A stretch of DNA of 6,219 bases, taken from NCBI GenBank assembly GCA_947628245.1, contig CANQZH010000074.1, positions 1 to 6,219 of the forward strand. Direction: 5' to 3'. Below are positions 1-5,797 of the stretch, one piece after another. The position numbers and the translations under genes were made by a program. Within the stretch, counting starts at the first letter, position 1; each line of letters opens with the position of its first letter. The notes under the pieces were generated by a model that saw only the letters and a list, made by a program, of their open reading frames with translations, ran no database searches and was not told the origin of the DNA. This DNA comes from an uncultured Bacilli bacterium (GTDB taxonomy: Bacteria > Bacillota_I > Bacilli_A > RF39 > UBA660).

Positions 1-131
1 ATTGTTGGATAAGCATCTCCTGTTTCCCATTTACTTACTGATTGTCTAGAAACTTTTACTTTTTCAGCTAAATCTTCTTGTGATAGTTTTTTTAAAATTC
101 TTATTTTTTTCAAATTCTCACCAAATTTCAT
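1..131 (-). CDS. XRE-family helix-turn-helix transcriptional regulator (partial, N-terminal part only)
   Basis: The ATG at 129-131 opens a frame that runs off the window edge after 43 codons, so only the N-terminus is present. It reads MKFGENLKKIRILKKLSQED and continues with the segment VSRQSVSKWETGDAYPT. This is the classic Cro/CI (HTH_3) DNA-binding domain: the first helix with LKKIR, then LSQEDLAEKV (helix 2), then the recognition helix with SRQSVSKWE. The SRQSVSKWE form is typical of Firmicutes XRE regulators. A GGAGGT ribosome binding site lies 7 bases before the ATG. The C-terminal part, which would show any sensor, membrane or dimerisation domain, is outside the window, so the target and ligand cannot be inferred. 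It lies 76 bases downstream of the deaminase gene with no clear terminator between them. It may therefore be read from that operon or from its own weak promoter. Confidence 0.93.
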   Translation of the reverse strand, partial: MKFGENLKKIRILKKLSQEDLAEKVKVSRQSVSKWETGDAYPT

Positions 132-207
132 TTGAATTACCTCCATTTCATAAGAAAATATATATGAAAAAGTAATTTTATTCTATCAACTTTTAGTTGC
201 ATTTATT
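132..207 (-). promoter_or_regulatory. Spacer before the XRE gene: possible promoter and two short inverted repeats
   Basis: The minus strand carries TTGATA (182-187), a 5 of 6 match to a -35 box, followed 19 bases later by TATATA inside an AT run. That spacing is long, so the promoter call is weak. Two inverted repeats lie here: CAACT-AAA-AGTTG at 187-199, which touches the proposed -35 box, and TTTCAT/ATGAAA with a 12-base spacer at 146-169, between the -10 region and the GGAGGT site. Both are placed where an autoregulatory operator could sit. Neither is followed by a T-tract, so this is not a convincing terminator for the deaminase operon. Confidence 0.3.
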
Positions 208-657
208 TTAATAAAGTTCATTATTATAACTTTCAAGTAGTTCGCGACATTTTTTATTTTCGATTTGATGAATTTCTAAAATATTTTGTTCTTTATTTTC
301 TAAATAATTATATATCATATCATCTCGAAATCCAATTTTAGCAACTTCTTTTCTATTAGTTACAAAATAAATTTTTTTAATATTAGACCAAATAATTGCT
401 GATAAACGCATTGGACAAGGTTCACTAGTAGAATAAATAACACAATCAGTTAAATTATGGGTATTTAATCTTTTACAAGCATCACGAATAGCAATTATTT
501 CAGCGTGAGCAGTTGGATCTTTTTCTTTTAAAACTTTATTATTTCCATAACCTATTATTTTATTATCTTTAACAACAACTGCTCCAAATGGACCACCTTC
601 TAAATTCTTAACTCCTAATTTAGCAAGTTCTATTGCTTTATCAAAATATTCTTGCAT
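208..657 (-). CDS. Guanine deaminase-like (cytidine/deoxycytidylate deaminase superfamily) protein with an altered zinc site
   Basis: A 149-residue cytosolic protein of the zinc-dependent nucleobase deaminase superfamily. It resembles bacterial GuaD (guanine to xanthine plus ammonia, purine salvage) more than TadA. Visible signatures are GGPFGAVVVKD (21-31), the NN pair (39-40), DPTAHAE (47-53) with zinc ligand His51 and catalytic Glu53, SEPCPMR (78-84) and GFRDDMIY (109-116), where Asp112 aligns with the catalytic aspartate of GuaD. As in Bacillus subtilis GuaD, the chain ends in tyrosine, a residue that in that enzyme closes the partner's active site. The oddity is residue 84: the family has PCPMC with both cysteines binding zinc, but here the second is Arg (CGT at 406-408, one transition from TGT). 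The frame is otherwise intact and of normal length. The start is set by an AGAGGTGA site overlapping the TGA stop of the lipoprotein gene 6 bases upstream. The fold is clear; substrate and activity are uncertain. Confidence 0.88.
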   Translation of the reverse strand: MQEYFDKAIELAKLGVKNLEGGPFGAVVVKDNKIIGYGNNKVLKEKDPTAHAEIIAIRDACKRLNTHNLTDCVIYSTSEPCPMRLSAIIWSNIKKIYFVTNRKEVAKIGFRDDMIYNYLENKEQNILEIHQIENKKCRELLESYNNELY

Positions 658-663
658 TTTAAA

Positions 664-1677
664 TCACCTCTTTATTAATATTTCAGGATATTCACTAGCA
701 ACTTGATTAGCTTCTATATATTTATTTTCTAAAGCATATTTAAGAGACATAATTTGATTACTTAACATAAATTTAATGGTTATTTCATTGGGATTATCAC
801 TTGGAATATAATAACTATCATTATCATATTGATAAATTAACTGTTCACTTTGATTGTAATCATCACGATAATCAAAAATACCATAAAAGATATAATTTGT
901 TTCTTTTTCAATAATTTTTCTTAAATCAATATCATTAGAAATAGAATAATAAGAACAGCCACCACTAATACTTTCAGGGATTAATCTTTTTCCATCACTC
1001 CAAACTGATAAAGTATCAATTAACTTATTATTTTCATCAACCATTTCAAAACTAAAGCTACTACCATCACACAAAAAAGCATCACCAGATTGTTTACTAC
1101 TTGTTATAGCACTTAATATTTCATTTAATTTTTCTTGGTTTTTAATTATTCCTAATTCTTGATCATTATTTTTAATAATTATTTTTTTAGTATTATTTAA
1201 TTCATTTATGGTTTTAGTTGGAAGGGATTTACTATCTTCTAAATTATTTTTAGTTACGCATTGATTAATTAGATTATTAAAATCAAAATTATTTTGTTCA
1301 GTATGAAGATAAATTGTAGGAGTTAAAGGACTTTCATACATTTGATAAATTGAAAATTGATTATAAAAATACTCATCAAAATCTTTCATTACTTTAGTTT
1401 CGTAAGTTCCATCTTTAGGAAAAACCATTACATAAAGATTATCTTGATTTTCTTTAGCATATCCACCTTTATAATAAGCAATCTTATCAAAATCACTATT
1501 TTTAATTTCATTTAATGGTATATCTTCTAAATCATCTTTTAGGTAACTTGCTAATTGTTTTTCTAAACATTGGAATAATTCTTTATCATATTCATCAGCT
1601 TCTATTTTTTCTGGTTCTTTATTAACACAACCACCAAATATTAAAATCATAAAAACAAATAATATAATTTTTTTCAT
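664..1677 (-). CDS. Putative lipoprotein of unknown function
   Basis: A 337-residue exported protein. The N-terminus has a lipoprotein signal peptide: MKK, a hydrophobic stretch (4-14), then a lipobox IFGGC with the lipidated Cys17. The mature protein should be anchored to the outer face of the cytoplasmic membrane. After an acidic linker (20-30) there seem to be two globular parts. Residues ~31-140 include a strand-helix stretch (YVMVFPKDGTYETKVMKDFDEYF) that loosely recalls small DUF4358-type lipoproteins, which is a guess. Residues ~155-260 include LCDGSSFSFE and ISGGCSYYS. The cysteines outside the lipobox are 37, 140, 203 and 241, compatible with one disulfide per part. I do not recognise a catalytic motif. 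AGGAGG overlaps the TAG stop of the fic gene and sits 5 bases before the ATG, so translation is probably coupled. The gene ends in TGA, six bases before the deaminase start. Lipoprotein status is well supported; its role is unknown. Confidence 0.87.
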   Translation of the reverse strand: MKKIILFVFMILIFGGCVNKEPEKIEADEYDKELFQCLEKQLASYLKDDLEDIPLNEIKNSDFDKIAYYKGGYAKENQDNLYVMVFPKDGTYETKVMKDFDEYFYNQFSIYQMYESPLTPTIYLHTEQNNFDFNNLINQCVTKNNLEDSKSLPTKTINELNNTKKIIIKNNDQELGIIKNQEKLNEILSAITSSKQSGDAFLCDGSSFSFEMVDENNKLIDTLSVWSDGKRLIPESISGGCSYYSISNDIDLRKIIEKETNYIFYGIFDYRDDYNQSEQLIYQYDNDSYYIPSDNPNEITIKFMLSNQIMSLKYALENKYIEANQVASEYPEILIKR

Positions 1678-1686
1678 TAATACCTC

Positions 1687-3303
1687 CTATAACTTCATTA
1701 CATTTTCATCAATATTCATATTATTATTACCACTTAATATTTGCTCATAAGCCTCATTTAAATAAGAAAAATTACCTTTAATTAAATCAGGATTATATTT
1801 TTGAACTCTTGCTAATATATAATCTTCAAATAATCGATAATTATTATTTAAAGCAGCAACATCGCCAAAAACCATAAACATTGAATTAGAATCTCTTTCA
1901 ATATAACTATCATATATCCCTGGAATAAAAATATTTTTCTTAGCCAATAAAACCGTTATTAAAGCTCTTGCTGTTCTTCCATTTCCATCAGTATAAGGAT
2001 GAATCATTAAAAATTTTTGAAAAAGATCAGCACAAGCTCTTACATATTCTTCTACATTATCACTATCTTTAATTTTTAAATATTCATTATTTAATTCATT
2101 CATTGCTTCAGTTATTTGTTCATAATTTAAATTAGTTCCTTTAATATAATTACTTTTACCTAATGATTTATTTCGATAATCTAAAGATATTCCAATATTA
2201 GATGAAACTTGATTATTTTTCATATCACTTCTTAAATTAGATACTAAAGAAATTAAATCATTGCTTTCCATATTTTTAGTAGAATATATTGAAGCTGTAA
2301 ATTTAACTTGTCCTTCTATTTCATCTAATAATTGTCTACAATAAAACTTAAACTCCATACCATTATGAATATTACTTATAATGTCGTGAACTCTTGGAAT
2401 AATATAATGCATATTTTTTTCTAAATCGGGTTCATTTTGCACAAAAAAGATTAATTCCTCAGCTTTCATTCGATAATAAGTACTATTACATAACGTTTTT
2501 AAATCTTTAAATGTATCAATCATTTCTTTTTTAACAATATTAATATCTGGTTTATTTTGCATATTTTGTTCATTTTTAATTTTTAATTTATTTAATTTTT
2601 CTTTAAAATGATTTATATCTTCTAAAACCATTTTTTCTTCATTTTTTAATTCAGCTAATTTTTGATCTTTAGTAATTTTTAATTTAATATTTCTAATAAT
2701 TGGTAATCCTCTTTTACTTTTAATTTCAGCTAACTTTTTTTGGGATTCCTGTAATTGTTTTTCTAATTCTCTTTTATTATTTTCATAGTTTTCTATTTCA
2801 TTATAAATTTTAATATTTTTATAAATTTCATCAATATACTTTTTTGATTTATCTTCTAAAATATTAAACCCTTGATAATTAACTCCATTACCAACTTTTT
2901 CAAAATAGGCATTTTCTTCTTCACTATATGTAAAATTTTCTTCATAATTTTCATCTATAAATTCTAAAAAAGGTTTTAAACTACTAAAATCACCTTTCTT
3001 TATATCATTTAACATTGCAAAAAAAGCTGAATTATTATAATTAAACCAATCATTTTCAGTCATATATTTTATTTTTTGATCTTTAGTAATTAAAAGATTA
3101 TTTCCAATAGGACTTTTACCAATATAAAAATCAAATAAAGAAGAAATACTTTCATCAAAATGTAATTGACTTAAAATCATTTGTTTAAAATAATTATAAG
3201 TTTTTTCATCCATATTACAATTATTTTTTAATAAAAATTGCAAACATTCTTCTTTAGATAATTCAGTTAATTTAATACTTTCAATTTGCATTTTATCGAC
3301 CAT
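1687..3303 (-). CDS. Fic (filamentation induced by cAMP) domain protein, probable AMP/NMP transferase
   Basis: A 538-residue protein if started at the ATG at 3301-3303, which has AGGTGA five bases upstream. A GTG at 3310-3312 would add three residues but is itself part of that ribosome binding site. The C-terminal third is a Fic domain. The motif HPYTDGNGRTAR (435-446, DNA 1966-2001) keeps the catalytic His435, the Mg-binding Asp439, the GNGR anion-binding loop and Arg446; Tyr replaces the usual Phe at position 3, a common variant. Fic enzymes usually move AMP from ATP to a hydroxyl on a target protein. Residues ~164-246 are Lys/Glu-rich heptads split by a non-helical RGLPIIRN segment, suggesting an antiparallel coiled-coil hairpin. 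The ~160-residue N-terminus matches nothing I recognise. No clean [ST]xxxE[GN] inhibitory motif is visible; the closest is TKNMES (342-347), just before the Fic core. No signal peptide or membrane segment. First gene of the operon with the lipoprotein and deaminase genes. Target unknown. Confidence 0.92.
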   Translation of the reverse strand: MVDKMQIESIKLTELSKEECLQFLLKNNCNMDEKTYNYFKQMILSQLHFDESISSLFDFYIGKSPIGNNLLITKDQKIKYMTENDWFNYNNSAFFAMLNDIKKGDFSSLKPFLEFIDENYEENFTYSEEENAYFEKVGNGVNYQGFNILEDKSKKYIDEIYKNIKIYNEIENYENNKRELEKQLQESQKKLAEIKSKRGLPIIRNIKLKITKDQKLAELKNEEKMVLEDINHFKEKLNKLKIKNEQNMQNKPDINIVKKEMIDTFKDLKTLCNSTYYRMKAEELIFFVQNEPDLEKNMHYIIPRVHDIISNIHNGMEFKFYCRQLLDEIEGQVKFTASIYSTKNMESNDLISLVSNLRSDMKNNQVSSNIGISLDYRNKSLGKSNYIKGTNLNYEQITEAMNELNNEYLKIKDSDNVEEYVRACADLFQKFLMIHPYTDGNGRTARALITVLLAKKNIFIPGIYDSYIERDSNSMFMVFGDVAALNNNYRLFEDYILARVQKYNPDLIKGNFSYLNEAYEQILSGNNNMNIDENVMKL

Positions 3304-3308
3304 TTTAG

Positions 3309-3314
3309 TCACCT
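3309..3314 (-). promoter_or_regulatory. Ribosome binding site that decides the fic start
   Basis: AGGTGA lies five bases before the ATG at 3301-3303. The in-frame GTG at 3310-3312 is contained in this Shine-Dalgarno element and has no site of its own, so the ATG is the better start. Confidence 0.75.
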
Positions 3315-3325
3315 ACTCTAATAAA

Positions 3326-3354
3326 AATATATATTATTTTAGTTTATTTTGCAA
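3326..3354 (-). promoter_or_regulatory. Promoter for the fic-lipoprotein-deaminase operon
   Basis: TTGCAA (3349-3354, 4 of 6 to the -35 consensus) and TATATT (3326-3331, 5 of 6 to the -10 consensus) are separated by 17 bases. Transcription would start near 3319 and give a leader of about 16 bases with the AGGTGA site just inside it. It begins right after the terminator of the preceding gene, which supports a new transcription unit here. Confidence 0.6.
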
Positions 3355-3358
3355 GAAA

Positions 3359-3392
3359 AAGCCTTTTAAAAAGAAGCTTTTGAGGCTTCTTT
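3359..3392 (-). terminator. Intrinsic terminator after the 496-aa gene, with alternative hairpins
   Basis: Just after the TAA stop at 3396-3398 the minus strand forms an 8-bp stem AAAGAAGC/GCTTCTTT (3385-3392 with 3370-3377) around a 7-base loop, ending in five Ts. A competing pairing AAGCCT (3383-3388) with AGGCTT (3359-3364) also ends in a T-tract (TTTTTCTT). The near-palindromic stem could also act weakly on the plus strand. Confidence 0.75.
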
Positions 3393-3395
3393 ACA

Positions 3396-4886
3396 TTATA
3401 AGTGATAATATTTTATAGCTTTATCCATTTCTTTTATAACAGCTAATTTAAAATCATTACCCATTTGAATATTTTCCATTGTAAAAAAGCTATTATAAAT
3501 AATCTTACCATTAAACATTAATAAAGTAGTGTTAACTATTATTGGAATATTTAAAGGATTTAAAATATCATCTAAATCATCTCTAATTCCTTTAACCATA
3601 TAAATTATACCTTCTGTTAAAAACATAGTATATTCTCTATCAAATCCAACTATAACATATTTATCAGTTCTAGATTTTTTAAATTCTTTTACTTTATTTA
3701 ATTCTTCTTCAGTAAAATGATATAAATTATTATTTACAAATTCATCTATAATTTTATCTTTATTTTCCCATAAATAAGCATCTATTGGAATTAATTCATT
3801 AACATTTAATCCTTCTTGTTTATATATTTTTTTAATCTTAGGATTAATTTTATATTTATTATTTACATAATCTAATAAGGCTAAATATAATTTATAAAAT
3901 TCATCTGCTGCTCTTTTACATAATTTAGCATTATTTTGAGGAACTATTAAAAATTTTTTATTATACTCTTCTTCTTTAACCTTTTCTAATTCATAATTTT
4001 TAGGAGTAAAACCATTCATAACAGCACAAGGCATATCTAATAAAGCATCTTCTACTATTTTAATTTGTTTTTCATCTAATAAATCATAACAAAGAATATC
4101 ATTATCATTAAATACTCTAGCCATATCAATAAAATCAAAAATAATATCATATTTTTGTAATTTAATAATTTCATCATACATTTTTTTAACGCTTGGTTTA
4201 TTTATTGGAAATCCGTAATAAAAGATATCAAGATAATCTTGAGGATCAAATTCTAAATTACCGGCTATTCCCATTTCTTGCCTTAAATCATCTATTTCTT
4301 CTAAAAAAGGATCATAATCCCGATAATAAATCATTTCTACATCTTTATTAAATGAAGGTAAATACTTCATATAAAATCCACAATAAAAATGAATTAAAGG
4401 ATGTCCAAAATAAGCATCATCAGGAGTAGTAATATTAAATAATTGTCTTACCATTGAATCAACTGCTTTAACAACCATATTAGCATTAGTTTTCACAAAA
4501 CCAATTATAAAAGTTGCCAATTGATCATGAACTTTATCAGAATTTTTTTGATAATAATCTAAAGCTACTTTAACATTTTGTTCTTGTTCTTCAAAAATTA
4601 TTATTCCACTTAAAATTAATTTTTTATTTAATTCTCTAATTTCCCATTCATATTTAGCTATATTATTTAACCTAATTTGCCTATTTTTAATTTTTTTTAA
4701 ACAATCTAATTCTCTTTTAGTACATAAATTATACAAATAATTTTCAGCCTGAAATTGCTTAATAATTTCTTCAATCATTTTTCCTTTAGTAATTTTTTCA
4801 TATCCTTTATTAGAATAACAAATTGCCATATAAAGATCATATACTTCATCTTTAGAATACTTACCTAATACTTCTCTTAATTTCAT
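3396..4886 (-). CDS. Hypothetical protein with SAP/Rho-N-like N-terminus
   Basis: A 496-residue soluble protein that I cannot name. Residues ~3-44 (start LREVLGKYSKDEVYDLYMAI, then GKMIEEIIKQF) have the helix-linker-helix pattern of SAP or Rho-N type nucleic-acid-binding modules: an L..L.K...DE..DL..A stretch followed by a K-rich KxxxIEEI helix. The middle (~45-400) is mostly helical, rich in Tyr, Asp and Lys, without a recognised catalytic motif. The C-terminal block (~410-468) is probably mainly beta, with YVIVGFDREYTMFLTEGIIY, then IPIIVNTTLLMFNGKIIYNSF. This looks like the 'TLLPF-GKIIYDG' ending of a family of Firmicutes hypothetical proteins, recalled and not verified. There is no signal peptide or transmembrane segment. 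AAGGAG five bases before the ATG supports the start. It is 50 bases downstream of the 103-aa gene and is followed by a terminator. The gene is certainly coding; the function is unknown and the SAP-like call is tentative. Confidence 0.85.
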   Translation of the reverse strand: MKLREVLGKYSKDEVYDLYMAICYSNKGYEKITKGKMIEEIIKQFQAENYLYNLCTKRELDCLKKIKNRQIRLNNIAKYEWEIRELNKKLILSGIIIFEEQEQNVKVALDYYQKNSDKVHDQLATFIIGFVKTNANMVVKAVDSMVRQLFNITTPDDAYFGHPLIHFYCGFYMKYLPSFNKDVEMIYYRDYDPFLEEIDDLRQEMGIAGNLEFDPQDYLDIFYYGFPINKPSVKKMYDEIIKLQKYDIIFDFIDMARVFNDNDILCYDLLDEKQIKIVEDALLDMPCAVMNGFTPKNYELEKVKEEEYNKKFLIVPQNNAKLCKRAADEFYKLYLALLDYVNNKYKINPKIKKIYKQEGLNVNELIPIDAYLWENKDKIIDEFVNNNLYHFTEEELNKVKEFKKSRTDKYVIVGFDREYTMFLTEGIIYMVKGIRDDLDDILNPLNIPIIVNTTLLMFNGKIIYNSFFTMENIQMGNDFKLAVIKEMDKAIKYYHL

Positions 4887-4908
4887 AACTACTCCTTTAT
4901 ATCTCTAT

Positions 4909-4914
4909 TTTATA
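4909..4914 (-). promoter_or_regulatory. Possible -10 box before the 496-aa gene
   Basis: TATAAA (5 of 6) sits 22 bases before the ATG of the 496-aa gene in a 50-base spacer. The best upstream -35 candidate is TTGCTT at only 15 bases spacing, so it is weak. The gene may mainly be read through from the strong promoter at 5277-5304. Confidence 0.3.
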
Positions 4915-4936
4915 ATTAATATTCAATAAAAGCAAG

Positions 4937-5248
4937 TTATCTATGAATATGAAGAGAATTTTCACTTATACCAAAATATTTAGCTTGATACCAACAATCA
5001 TTTAATACTTTTTCAGCTTCATAGTAATTTTTTTCAACTTCTAAGACTGTTAAATCGCATATTAAAGCAATATCTTCAAAACTCCATTTCATACCAGCAG
5101 TTAAAATACCACTTACCATTGCATAAATAATTGATTTAGTAAAAGAACCAAAAATATTATATAAATCATTAAAACCTTGACGATTAGAAATAATATTTAA
5201 AATATTTTTATCACAAATATTTAATAATACTTTTTCTTCATTACTCAT
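4937..5248 (-). CDS. Small hypothetical protein with a possible helix-turn-helix
   Basis: 103 residues from the ATG at 5246-5248, beginning MSNEEKVLLNICDKN. An upstream in-frame ATG at 5261-5263 would add five residues (MGVFI), but it has no ribosome binding site, overlaps the GGGGGT that serves the second ATG, and would leave only a few bases of leader from the predicted start of transcription. Residues ~54-80 (KWSFEDIALICDLTVLEVEK) have the spacing of a helix-turn-helix, with 'S-x-E-D-I-A' in helix one and 'L-T-V-x-E-V' in helix two, as in sigma-region-4-like or small regulatory domains. Residues 39-53 are hydrophobic but short and interrupted, so I do not call a membrane segment. The gene has its own perfect consensus promoter and probably heads a short operon with the 496-aa gene. 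I do not recognise the family; a regulatory role is a guess from the helix-turn-helix pattern. Confidence 0.72.
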   Translation of the reverse strand: MSNEEKVLLNICDKNILNIISNRQGFNDLYNIFGSFTKSIIYAMVSGILTAGMKWSFEDIALICDLTVLEVEKNYYEAEKVLNDCWYQAKYFGISENSLHIHR

Positions 5249-5255
5249 TATAAAA

Positions 5256-5261
5256 ACCCCC
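5256..5261 (-). promoter_or_regulatory. Variant ribosome binding site GGGGGT that decides the 103-aa start
   Basis: GGGGGT lies seven bases before the ATG at 5246-5248 and pairs with the 16S tail through one G-U wobble in place of the usual A. Its first G is the last base of the upstream ATG at 5261-5263, which makes that upstream codon an unlikely start. Confidence 0.6.
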
Positions 5262-5276
5262 ATTTCTAGTTGGTAT

Positions 5277-5304
5277 ATTATACAACTTTTTTACTATTTG
5301 TCAA
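5277..5304 (-). promoter_or_regulatory. Strong consensus sigma-A promoter for the 103-aa gene
   Basis: A perfect TTGACA (5299-5304) and a perfect TATAAT (5277-5282) are separated by 16 bases of AT-rich DNA. The start of transcription is expected near 5270, about 22 bases before the ATG at 5248. The -35 box overlaps the TGA stop codon of the upstream 126-aa gene. Expression of this small gene should be high unless repressed. Confidence 0.8.
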
Positions 5305-5681
5305 ATTGATGTCCTTATTAAAGCATTTTGAGCTTCATTACCATAAAAAGCATTTTGTTCATTAATTGTTAATTTATTAATATCAAAAGGATGATATATT
5401 CCTTTAATTTGAATTAAATAGATATAATAATCATTAATTTGCCAATTTACTTTATAAATACAATAATCTTGTAATAATTTTAATAAATTATTTCTATTTA
5501 AGAATTGAATTAAAACATCATCAACTAATAATTTTTTTAAAACAACATTATAATATTTTAAAAAATCTTTAAAAGATAATTTAATAATTAACATATTATT
5601 TTTAATATAATATTTATTTAAAGAATATTTTAAAGTAAAAGCGTGTTCTAAAAAATCATAAAATAAATATTCTTTACACAT
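5301..5681 (-). CDS. Small hypothetical protein, aromatic-rich
   Basis: A 126-residue protein starting MCKEYLFYDFLEHAF. It has a textbook AAGGAGG site (5688-5694) six bases before the ATG and its own -10 box, so it is very likely a real gene. It is rich in Tyr, Phe, Leu, Ile, Asn and Lys. It alternates short strands such as MLIIKLSF (30-37) and DYYIYLIQIKG (84-94) with a Leu-rich helix (VVLKKLLVDDVLIQFLNRNNLLKLLQ, in two parts across 46-71). There is no signal peptide, no clear transmembrane helix and no metal or catalytic motif. It ends in TGA, which overlaps the -35 box of the next gene. I do not recognise the family, and the neighbours do not suggest a role. Confidence 0.7.
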   Translation of the reverse strand: MCKEYLFYDFLEHAFTLKYSLNKYYIKNNMLIIKLSFKDFLKYYNVVLKKLLVDDVLIQFLNRNNLLKLLQDYCIYKVNWQINDYYIYLIQIKGIYHPFDINKLTINEQNAFYGNEAQNALIRTSI

Positions 5682-5704
5682 AACTTTCCTCCTTCAAGAC
5701 TGAT

Positions 5705-5733
5705 ATTATAATTATTGTTTTATAAGTTTTAAA
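5705..5733 (-). promoter_or_regulatory. Promoter for the 126-aa gene
   Basis: A perfect TATAAT (5705-5710) is preceded at 17 bases by TTTAAA (5728-5733, 4 of 6 to the -35 consensus). It lies directly after the rplS terminators and just before the AAGGAGG site, so transcription would start near 5698 with a very short leader. Confidence 0.6.
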
Positions 5734-5737
5734 GAAG

Positions 5738-5767
5738 AAAAAATAAGACTTTTTGTCATTAAAAGTC
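5738..5767 (-). terminator. Second rplS terminator
   Basis: A 7-bp stem GACTTTT/AAAAGTC (5761-5767 with 5747-5753) around a 7-base loop is followed by TTATTTTTTC. It has the layout of an intrinsic terminator, although only two of the seven pairs are G-C. Confidence 0.75.
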
Positions 5768-5797
5768 AAAAAAAGAAAGATTTTAATTTCTTTCTTT
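5768..5797 (-). terminator. First rplS terminator, overlapping the stop codon
   Basis: A 9-bp stem AAAGAAAGA/TCTTTCTTT (5789-5797 with 5772-5780) with an 8-base loop runs straight into a seven-T tract. The loop contains the TAA stop (5783-5785), so the hairpin begins inside the last codons of rplS. The stem is mostly A-T, so it may need the second hairpin as backup. Confidence 0.6.

Noticed and set aside
187..199. CAACT-AAA-AGTTG hairpin as terminator of the deaminase operon
   Set aside because: The stem is only 5 bp and is followed by ATAGAATAAAAT and not a T-tract.
664..666. TGA as tryptophan (Mycoplasma code 4), joining the lipoprotein and deaminase
   Set aside because: All tryptophans in the window use TGG, no gene has an internal TGA, and a well-placed ribosome binding site marks a new start.
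1687..3303. Fic plus neighbour as a Doc/Phd or FicT/FicA toxin-antitoxin pair
   Set aside because: Doc and FicT are much shorter, and neither neighbour is a small antitoxin: one is a lipoprotein and the other side is a terminator.
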